This document shows, one piece after another, positions 33,818 to 41,484 of a DNA stretch of 64,000 nucleotides. The position numbers were made by a program, and so were the translations under genes. How positions within the stretch are numbered: the first letter of the stretch is position 1; each line of letters starts with the position of its first letter. Location of the stretch: the NCBI RefSeq assembly GCF_019083965.1, contig NZ_JAHRCY010000036.1, forward strand, positions 1-64,000, given 5' to 3'. The notes beneath the pieces are model-generated. The model worked only from the letters and a program-made list of their open reading frames with translations, was not told the DNA's origin and ran no database searches. Origin of the DNA: Catellatospora tritici. Its GTDB lineage: Bacteria; Actinomycetota; Actinomycetes; Mycobacteriales; Micromonosporaceae.

Positions 33818-36800
33818 TCATCGGAGCAGGTGGCGGATCAGTTTGAGGACAGTCGCAGCGTGTTCGTCGGTCGCCGACGCCGCCGCGATCCGGCTCGCGT
33901 GTTGCAATGCCGCGTCGGAGCAGGGCAGGCGCAGCTGCCCGTGCCGGATGGCGGTGCTGAGGCCGAGGCCGACGTAGTCGCCGTACTGCCCGCCATCATG
34001 GGCGATCGACACGTGCCGCAGGCCGTCGAGAGTGGCGCACAGCTGTTCGAGGCGGGCCTCTTCACCGGTTGTCAGGGGCTCGGCGTCCTCGCCCTCATCA
34101 GCGACGTCCTGAAGCCATTCGACGATCTCGACCTCGGTTTCGGTAACGGCGGCACGCACCAGGTCGATAGCCGCGTCATCCGGATCGTCGACAATCACGC
34201 CGGCGTCGATCCGGGCGAGGGTGCGCTGAGCTGTGGCCACCGCGGTGGAGGGGAAGCCCTGGCAGAGCGCGAGCATCGAGGCGGTCAGCGGAAGCAGCGG
34301 CAGGAACTCGTGCAGGTCGGTGTCCAGCCCGGTGAGGTCGTACCCGCGCTCGTCCAGTTCGTCGGACAGGCGAACTATGAGCGGGCTGGGATCGACGGGG
34401 CGTCGCGACTGCAGGTAGCTGCCGAGCGTCTGGGCGGCGAACATCACAAAGCCCGGCCAGCCTGCCACATCGATGACGTGCGGGTGGGCCGTCAAGGCGA
34501 GCCCTACCTCGTAGGCCGAGCCGTCCTGATCGCACATCGCCAGGATCATCTGCCGCATACTGTGGACCGGTATGGCGGCGGCTTCGACACTGTACATCGC
34601 AGGGGCCACCCTGAGTTGGACACTCAGCTGCCAGGCGGCTTCCTCCAGGAAAGCCAGAGCCGCAGCGGCGAACGGGGCGTCCTCGGGTGTCATCCGGGAC
34701 ATGTCGCCTATGTTGTTGAGCTGGGCAAGCGCGTTGGCGCGGGCGTTCAGAGCGAACAGGACGACGAATTCGGCGCTGCCCCGCGCGTTGTCCACCAGCG
34801 CCTGGCAACGGGCGAAGTCGTTGGCGACGGGCCGGAAGCCGCCGTCCGGCCAGGCCAGGGCGGCAGCGCGCTCGGCGGTCGCGACGTGAAGGTGCAGTAA
34901 CTCGCGGCCAGCGGCGATGACGGCCTCGCCGGCGAGCTCACTCACCACCTGCCGGACCGCGCTCAGCCGGGCGTGCAACTCCGCAGCGTCGGACGGCGCG
35001 GAGTCGATTATGCCGCCAGCCGCCGCGAGCGCATATTCGGAGAGCATGGCCAGCGTCGTCACGGCGGCCACCGTGCGGTGGTAAGCGGACCCTTCGAGTG
35101 GAAGGACGGGCGCCTGGCGCAGCGATACCACACCATCGCCGCGAAGCGCCGTGTCGAGCCACCGCACGACGGAATGGGCGCTGAGGTCGCGAAGATCCGC
35201 GGTGGCGTACGTGAACATCGACGCCAGCTCGGCGTGCCCGAGGCCGAACCGGCTCGGCGAGCGACCGACCACGCGCGGGAGCAGTTCACGCAGCCGGGCG
35301 ACGACCGTGGCCGCGTGCTCGTGCGACAGGACCGGCAGGATCACGCTCACGAGGCCGAGGACCGTCAGAAGTTCGTCGTCGGAGCGAGTGGCGTCGCATA
35401 GAGCAAGGACTGTCGCCGGCGCGTCCTGAAGGGTGGCGGCCCAACCCAGCTCCACGGCCAAAGCCTGGATGGCTTCGTCCGGAGTCGTGTCCGGGTGCTG
35501 CACACAGGTGACCAAGGCCCGGTAGTCCCCGTTGTGGAACAGGAGCGGGAGGAGGTAGCGGACTCGCATACCGTGTTCGGGTGGCTGCGTCGCGAGATGC
35601 CGGATCGCGATCTCCCGATACGCACGAGTCAGGTCGAGGCCGACTTCGCCGCTGGTCTCGGTCAAGAACCGGTGAACGGCCAGCAGCGTGCTGATGTGGC
35701 GAAACCGCCACTCGCCGTCGGTGACGTGGATGTGGGTGGAGAACACGTCGCGCAGCATGGCGAGATCGCCTTCAGACAGCGACGGCGCGCTCAGCGCCAG
35801 TACGGCCCGCAGGGTCTGCTCATCAAGGCCTGCCGGCATGACCGCGAGAAAGCAGAACGGCACCGTGAACTCAGAGCCGAGTAGGTGGACGAGCCTGCTG
35901 AACACCTCGTCGTCCAGAGCGTCGAGGTCAGGCGGCAGCTCCGCCGCGACGTCACTGAGCAGCCGCCGCAAGGCGGCCTCCGGATCGGCAGTGGGCGGGG
36001 TGTCGCGCAGCGCCAGGTAGTCGTATCCAGTGAGGGCGAGCAACAAGTCGGTCGCGACGACGAGCCAGCGCGGCGAGCGCGGCCGCGCGACCAAGGCCGC
36101 CAGCGGCTCCGGCGCGATCGCGCGGTGACGGGCGGCGATGCGGTTGCCGACCAGCACCCGGGCGTCGGCGACGGGCAGCTCGGCCAGCTCCAGGACATGG
36201 GTGTTGGGACGCTCCCGCAGCAACTCTGCCTCGAACGTCTCCGCCGCCGCGGACACGATCAGGTGAACCCGATCGCCCAGCGTGGTGGGCAACCAGGCCA
36301 CCGGTGTGATCGCCGTCTGCGCGCCGACGAGTTGGTCAAGGCCGTCGAACACGACCAGCGGCGCGTCGAGTTGGGTCGCGGCTCTCAGCGTGGACAGCCA
36401 CACGTCGAGCACGTCGCCGAGGGCGAGCGCCTCGGCCGACGTGCCTGCGGCGATCCGCGTCGCGGCCTGCCGGTCGAGTTGGGCGAGCAGCAGCAGCAGG
36501 CACACCGGCAGGCGCCGTGTGGCCGCCGTCAGCCCGGCACGGACGTAGGCACGACGGACGAGATCGTCGCGTGCCATGTCCCGGACCTTCAGGTCGATGG
36601 CGACCTTCGCCAGCAGCGCCGACTTTCCCGACCCGGGAGCACCGACCACCGCGATCGTGCCTCGTTCACTCAGGCGGCGCAGCATCCACAGGGGGTGGCG
36701 GGGCTGGTCTCCGACGCTGTGGTCGTCCCTCAGGGAGAACAGGTTCCAGTGATCGGCGATGTAGTCGAGTTCCTCGACGCGTCCGACAATGCTCTGCACC

Positions 36801-37528
36801 TCGTCCTCCGCGGCCAGGCGCTGTGCTGCCAGCTCCGCGTCCAGCCACGTTCCCGTCGTTGTGTGACTCAGCTGCCGCTCGGCCGCGGCCAGCAGCGCGC
36901 CGGTGGCGAGCTTGATGAACTCCGGACTCTCGAAACGCGCCTCGCGCGGCGACCACTGGGCGGCGAACGGAACGAACGGATGCCCGAGCGCGGTGAAGTA
37001 ACCCTCCATGGCGTCGAGCGCGCCACGGTCGGCCGGTGGCATGTCGCCTCTGCTCATGCAAGCGGCGCCCAGGTCGGCGTGCGACGTCACCCGCTTCAGC
37101 AGCACCGGCGGCTCACGGTCGGCGGAGTGCACCGCTGCCAGCATCTCCATCATCGTCACCGACAGCGGCAGGCCGGGGTCGGGCAGACGGGCTTCGGCCA
37201 GGGCAGTTCTGGCAAGCGAAGGTGAGGGGATCCAGCCGTACCGGTGGCCGATCAGGCCGACGAACAACGGTCGGCAGCGTCGGACCTCGGCGACGCAGGT
37301 CCGCAGAATCGAGAGTTGGCGCGACGCCGCGTCCAGATGCTCGTCGGTATTGACGCCCCACCGCAGGTCGACGGGGTAGAGCGAGCCCGCGAACCCGCTG
37401 TCGCGCAGCTGCCGGTTGACCAATGGAATGACGATCTGGACGAGCATGTCGCGCTCGTCGTCCATGTCACGGAACGTGGAGCAGATGAAAACAGGAAGAT
37501 TTCGCCAGACCCGTCGTGAGCTCAGCAT
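33818..37528 (-). CDS. DUF4062-STAND ATPase (NPHP3/TEP1-like layout)
   Basis: A 1236-aa protein. The N-terminal DUF4062 domain opens with LPVFICSTFRDMDDERDML and includes PLFVGLIGHRYGWIP. The ATPase core has Walker A VVGAPGSGKSALLAKV and Walker B APLVVFDGLDQLVG. The last 700 residues are all-helical without clear repeats, presumably the sensor. ATG 37528 follows GAGG; a longer frame to 37621 exists. It starts 80 bases after the stop of the TIR-WD40 gene on the same strand and was likely transcribed with it. Many helical-repeat STANDs act as intracellular pattern-recognition NTPases. No transmembrane segment was seen. Confidence 0.87.
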   Translation of the reverse strand: MLSSRRVWRNLPVFICSTFRDMDDERDMLVQIVIPLVNRQLRDSGFAGSLYPVDLRWGVNTDEHLDAASRQLSILRTCVAEVRRCRPLFVGLIGHRYGWIPSPSLARTALAEARLPDPGLPLSVTMMEMLAAVHSADREPPVLLKRVTSHADLGAACMSRGDMPPADRGALDAMEGYFTALGHPFVPFAAQWSPREARFESPEFIKLATGALLAAAERQLSHTTTGTWLDAELAAQRLAAEDEVQSIVGRVEELDYIADHWNLFSLRDDHSVGDQPRHPLWMLRRLSERGTIAVVGAPGSGKSALLAKVAIDLKVRDMARDDLVRRAYVRAGLTAATRRLPVCLLLLLAQLDRQAATRIAAGTSAEALALGDVLDVWLSTLRAATQLDAPLVVFDGLDQLVGAQTAITPVAWLPTTLGDRVHLIVSAAAETFEAELLRERPNTHVLELAELPVADARVLVGNRIAARHRAIAPEPLAALVARPRSPRWLVVATDLLLALTGYDYLALRDTPPTADPEAALRRLLSDVAAELPPDLDALDDEVFSRLVHLLGSEFTVPFCFLAVMPAGLDEQTLRAVLALSAPSLSEGDLAMLRDVFSTHIHVTDGEWRFRHISTLLAVHRFLTETSGEVGLDLTRAYREIAIRHLATQPPEHGMRVRYLLPLLFHNGDYRALVTCVQHPDTTPDEAIQALAVELGWAATLQDAPATVLALCDATRSDDELLTVLGLVSVILPVLSHEHAATVVARLRELLPRVVGRSPSRFGLGHAELASMFTYATADLRDLSAHSVVRWLDTALRGDGVVSLRQAPVLPLEGSAYHRTVAAVTTLAMLSEYALAAAGGIIDSAPSDAAELHARLSAVRQVVSELAGEAVIAAGRELLHLHVATAERAAALAWPDGGFRPVANDFARCQALVDNARGSAEFVVLFALNARANALAQLNNIGDMSRMTPEDAPFAAAALAFLEEAAWQLSVQLRVAPAMYSVEAAAIPVHSMRQMILAMCDQDGSAYEVGLALTAHPHVIDVAGWPGFVMFAAQTLGSYLQSRRPVDPSPLIVRLSDELDERGYDLTGLDTDLHEFLPLLPLTASMLALCQGFPSTAVATAQRTLARIDAGVIVDDPDDAAIDLVRAAVTETEVEIVEWLQDVADEGEDAEPLTTGEEARLEQLCATLDGLRHVSIAHDGGQYGDYVGLGLSTAIRHGQLRLPCSDAALQHASRIAAASATDEHAATVLKLIRHLLR

Positions 37529-37607
37529 ACTTTCAACCTCGGTATCCCGGATTGGGCATTGCCCACGGCTTCGATTGGCGGTCCTGACGTGATCCCCACC
37601 GGACGTC

Positions 37608-40490
37608 CTACAACCCTCCACAGACCTGCTGGAATTGCAGGTAGGGTACGTTCTCCTCCCATTCTTTGACAGTCAGTGACCGCCCGATGCGGTCACACAG
37701 GATGGCGTAGGGGTCGCCCACGATCGGAACGTCCCACAGTTTCGCGGTGCCGTCTGCACCCGTGGTGGCCAGGGTGCGGCCGTCGGGGCCGAACGCCACC
37801 GAGTACACCGCGTCAGTGTGACCCTTGAACTCGGCGATGGGTTGCCCGCTGACGGTGTCCCACAGCTGGACGGTGGTGTCCTCGGTGCTGGTGGCGACGG
37901 CGCGCCCGTTCGGGCCGAACGCGACAGCGTAGACGGGTCGACCGTGGTCGAGTGTCGTGCGCAGTGTTCCGGTGGCGACATCCCAGAGTCCGACCGAACG
38001 ATTGTCGCCGGCGATGGCGACGGTGTTGCCATCAGGGCTGACGCTCAGGTCCCGCAGCGACGGCACATCGATCACCCTGGTTATTTTGCCGCCTGCCATG
38101 TCCCAGAACAGGACTGTGGTCAGCGCACCGATGATGAGTGTGCGTCCGTCGGTACTGAACGCCAGCGACTCGACATCGTTGTGGTACTTGCTGCGGTTGT
38201 TGTGCACGGGGATGGTCGTGAGCAGTTGCCCGGTTGAGGTGCTCCACAGCCGGGCGTTCTCATCGGTGCTGCCGGTGGCGATGAGCTTCCCGTCCGGACT
38301 GAACATCATGGATTTCACCCACCCGTGATGGTCGGCGAGTTCGGCGACCGGTTCACCGGTGGCCGCGTTCCACAGCCGCGCGGTTGTGTCGTAGCTGCCG
38401 GTCGCGACAAGTCGACCGTCGGGGCTGAACGCCACGGACGCGACAGCTCTGGCGTGGCCACTGAGGGTTCGTATCGGTCGTGCGGTGCCGGCGTCCCACA
38501 ACTGGGCGTGCGTATCGCTGTTGGCGAAGCCGCCGGGGGCGGTGGCGACGGTCCGGCCGTCGGGGCTGAAAGCGATCGCACTTCCGGTATGGGCGCTCAG
38601 CGTTGCCGTCGGCCCGCCATTGGTGGCGCTCCACAACCTGGCCGTCTCGTCTTCGCTGCCGCTGGCCACGGTTCGGCCGTCGGGGCTGAACACCACCGCG
38701 GTGACGGGCGCCTGGTGCCCGGCGAAGATGGCGATGGGTCTACCGGTGACGGTGTCCCACAGACGGGCAGTGCGGTCGGTGCCGGCGGTGATGATGCGGG
38801 TGCCGTCCGGGCTGAAGGCGACATCCTGTACCAGGTCGGTGTGGCCGGCGAGAGTGTGCACCGCTCTGCCTGACCCGACCCGCCACAGCCTGGCGGTGGT
38901 GTCCTGGCTGGCCGAGGCGAGCAAACTACCGTCCGGACTGAAGGAGACCGACGTTACCGCAGCCGTATGGCCAGAGAGCTCGGCGACCGGTCTGCCCGTG
39001 GTCGCGTTCCACAGACGCACGTCGCCGTCGGCACCGCCACTGGCGAGGGTCGTGCCGTCCGGGCTGTAGGCGAGCGAGGCGACCATGCCCGTGTGCGCGA
39101 TGATCGTCAGGAGAGACTTGCCGGTTGCCGGGTTCCACACGCGGACGGTGCCGTCGATGCCGGCGGTGGCCAGTGTCCGCCCGGTCGGGTCGAAGGCGAG
39201 GGGGCCCACGTCGTCGGTGTGACCCACCAGCGTCGCGGTCGATCTTCCGGAGGCGACGTCCCAGACGCGGGCGGTGTCGTCGAAGCTCGTCGTGGCCAGA
39301 GTGCGGCCGTCAGGGCTGAACGCCACCTTGAAGACGTCGCCGGTATGCCCGGTGAGAGTGGCAAGCGACCTACCGGTCGCGACGTCCCACAGGCGGGCCG
39401 TGCCGTCGCGGCTGGCGCTGGCCAGCGTGCGCCCGTCGGGGCTGAACGCGACTGTGAACACCCGCCCCTCGTGCCCGGTGAGGGTTGACACGCTGCGGCC
39501 TGTGGCGGTGTCCCACAGCCGGACCGTGTTGTCGGAGAAGCTCAGTGGGCCGCCGCTGCCAGTGGCCAGTATCCGCCCGTCGGGGCTGAACGCCACCGCG
39601 TTGACGAACCCTGTGTGTCCGGTGAGGACGCCCCGGCTACGGCTGGCCAGCGCGGTGGCGACAGCGTGTACCGACTGGTCGCTGCGGTCGATGCGCCACG
39701 CTGCCGCGGCGAGCAGGCCCGACAGTGTCGGGTCCCGGTCGCCGAGGATCTCGCTGCGTGCGGCCACCTGTCCGGACACCGCCACCCGGGTCTGCGTCTG
39801 TGCGGTCCGAGCCTGGTCTCTGGCCTCGATCGCGAAGAGGACAGCTGCGACGGTCAGTGCGGAAAGGGTGACCGCCGCACCGGCCGCGGCGAGTCGATTC
39901 CGGCGGAACACGCGTTCGTCGTCGTGGAGGACCTCGTCGACTGTCGTGTGGTGCAGCGCCGCCGCCAGTGGCGCGGCGGCGGTGCGCCAGAACCGCCGCC
40001 GCGACCTTCGCGACAGACCGCGGGTCGGGCGCAGGTCGACCCAGCTGGGCTCCGCTGCGAAACAGCCGCCCAGGTTGGGCGGCAACGCTGTCGTCTTGGT
40101 CCAGTCGAAGTCACCGGCCGACGTGTCCCAGACCAGCTCGCCCGCCGTCAGCGCGATCAGTATGTTCGCCCTCGGCTTGGAGTTCAGCCAGTACTCGACC
40201 TCCTTGACCACCCATTCGGACGCCGCGGCCTGCGGGGAGGCGAGCAGGATCAGGAACTCCGACTCGTCCAGGCCCTTCGCCACGCCGTGCCATGCGTCCG
40301 GGCTCGCGGACAGGACGGTGACATCACGGAAGACCTTCAGGGCGCGGCGGCGGTACCAGGGCCGGGCAAGGCTCTGCAGAACTTCCTGCAGGGTCGCCGA
40401 CAGTTCTGCGTCGATACCGCGGTTGTAGGAGATGAACGCCGAGTACTTGCCTTCGAACCGAGCCAGGGGTGAGGTCTGAGCCGAACTCAA
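37608..40490 (-). CDS. TIR-transmembrane-WD40 protein
   Basis: A 960-aa protein. The TIR domain (residues 15-150) starts YSAFISYNRG and has the catalytic-type Glu in SEWVVKEVEYWL. One membrane helix (LAAAGAAVTLSALTVAAVLF) follows near residue 210, then about fifteen WD40 blades (core AFSPDGRTLAT, ARLWDxATG), enough for two propellers. The tail DRIGRSLTVKEWEENV ends with a Cys-containing motif shared with the other TIR-propeller proteins here. TTG 40490 is chosen because GAGGAG lies 8 bases upstream and the TIR fold starts 16 residues later. It heads the operon with the DUF4062-STAND gene. Many TIRs consume NAD; enzymatic activity is inferred from the conserved Glu. Confidence 0.9.
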   Translation of the reverse strand: MSSAQTSPLARFEGKYSAFISYNRGIDAELSATLQEVLQSLARPWYRRRALKVFRDVTVLSASPDAWHGVAKGLDESEFLILLASPQAAASEWVVKEVEYWLNSKPRANILIALTAGELVWDTSAGDFDWTKTTALPPNLGGCFAAEPSWVDLRPTRGLSRRSRRRFWRTAAAPLAAALHHTTVDEVLHDDERVFRRNRLAAAGAAVTLSALTVAAVLFAIEARDQARTAQTQTRVAVSGQVAARSEILGDRDPTLSGLLAAAAWRIDRSDQSVHAVATALASRSRGVLTGHTGFVNAVAFSPDGRILATGSGGPLSFSDNTVRLWDTATGRSVSTLTGHEGRVFTVAFSPDGRTLASASRDGTARLWDVATGRSLATLTGHTGDVFKVAFSPDGRTLATTSFDDTARVWDVASGRSTATLVGHTDDVGPLAFDPTGRTLATAGIDGTVRVWNPATGKSLLTIIAHTGMVASLAYSPDGTTLASGGADGDVRLWNATTGRPVAELSGHTAAVTSVSFSPDGSLLASASQDTTARLWRVGSGRAVHTLAGHTDLVQDVAFSPDGTRIITAGTDRTARLWDTVTGRPIAIFAGHQAPVTAVVFSPDGRTVASGSEDETARLWSATNGGPTATLSAHTGSAIAFSPDGRTVATAPGGFANSDTHAQLWDAGTARPIRTLSGHARAVASVAFSPDGRLVATGSYDTTARLWNAATGEPVAELADHHGWVKSMMFSPDGKLIATGSTDENARLWSTSTGQLLTTIPVHNNRSKYHNDVESLAFSTDGRTLIIGALTTVLFWDMAGGKITRVIDVPSLRDLSVSPDGNTVAIAGDNRSVGLWDVATGTLRTTLDHGRPVYAVAFGPNGRAVATSTEDTTVQLWDTVSGQPIAEFKGHTDAVYSVAFGPDGRTLATTGADGTAKLWDVPIVGDPYAILCDRIGRSLTVKEWEENVPYLQFQQVCGGL

Positions 40491-40875
40491 CGTCAGTGCT
40501 CCTCGCGGTTCGCCGTCAGCCTGGGTGGGCTTGCCAACGCTAGCCAGCCCTGCCAAGCGATGGCATCGGGTCAAGGTACGAACTGGACGGTGAGATCAGT
40601 GCCGCGACTCGGCCGTGAATTGCACGGCCCCGGCCGCTCAGCCGGCCCTGTGGCACCTGCCTCTTCCCGGGTGAAGATGTCGTTCAGAGGCTGCCGTGCC
40701 GACCTGCCGTGGCGGGCCCCGGTCCAGGTCATGGGTGCAGGCCAGGCTCGCCCCACAGCCACCGCAGGTCACCCCGTTCATCGGCCAAGGCGGCGCACTC
40801 GGGAGGAGGCCGAACGGGGCATCGGCCTACCGACAGCGCGTGAACAACTGGCGTGAATGGGCTAGCGTGGAATTC
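40491..40875. other. Divergent control region between the TIR-WD40 and RyR genes
   Basis: 385 bases without a supported gene. It must hold the promoters of both divergent transcription units, but I see no convincing -35/-10 pair or large palindrome. Short frames on either strand show Arg/Pro-rich shadow composition only. Confidence 0.45.
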
Positions 40876-41385
40876 ATGACTGATCTTGAAGGACATCTGG
40901 ACGACCTCGCCCGTGTCGTACACGAGTGCTACCTGGCCGACCAGATCGCGGCAGGCGTGGCGATGGGCGCGAAACCGACCATGGTCGCGTGGGACGCGTT
41001 GACCGCCGACGTCCAAGAAGCCAATCGCGCCCAGGTCGCTGACATCAGTGCCAAGCTCGACAGCCTCGGCTACACCGTCGCACCGGCCGACGCCGCCGGC
41101 GGCGCCGGCGCCGCCTTCAGCGAAGCCGAGGTCGAGCAGTTGTCGGTGCGCGAACACCAACGGTGGGTCGCCCAGCGTACTGCGGCCGGGTGGACGTACT
41201 CCCCTGTTCGCGACGACGCCGCCCGGCACCATCCGTGCCTGGTTCCCTGGGCGGACCTGGCCGAGGTCGAGAAGGACAAGGACCGCGCCACCGTGCGCCG
41301 CATCCCGCCGCTCCTGGCCGCTGTGGGGTTGCAGATGGTGCGGCCGCGGAAGGGTAAGGGCGGCCGCGGTCGGACACTCCGCTGA
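40876..41385 (+). CDS. Stand-alone RyR-domain protein
   Basis: A 169-aa protein that is almost entirely one RyR domain. It shares the pattern of the C-terminus of the TrkA-RyR protein: VHECYLADQIAAGVAMGAKP, REHQRWVAQRTAAGWTYSP, EVEKDKDRATVRRIPPLL. ATG 40876 has only a weak upstream GTGGA, so a leaderless transcript or low expression is possible; an upstream GTG at 40841 is an alternative. It lies 99 bases ahead of the TIR-propeller gene on the same strand. It may bind a TIR-derived nucleotide and either sequester the signal or tune the response. Coupling to TIR is suggested by position, not proven. Confidence 0.85.
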   Translation: MTDLEGHLDDLARVVHECYLADQIAAGVAMGAKPTMVAWDALTADVQEANRAQVADISAKLDSLGYTVAPADAAGGAGAAFSEAEVEQLSVREHQRWVAQRTAAGWTYSPVRDDAARHHPCLVPWADLAEVEKDKDRATVRRIPPLLAAVGLQMVRPRKGKGGRGRTLR

Positions 41386-41484
41386 ACGGCACAGCGGAAC
41401 CTGTCGTTCGGTCGATACGGTGCATCGCCCTCCCGACGGTAGCGTCCTGACGTCAGTCGTGTCAGGTGCCCGGAGAGGAACCGC

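Noticed and set aside
33656..34900. 414-codon + strand frame antisense to the DUF4062-STAND gene
   Set aside because: Its composition mirrors the opposite-strand gene and no domain is recognisable.
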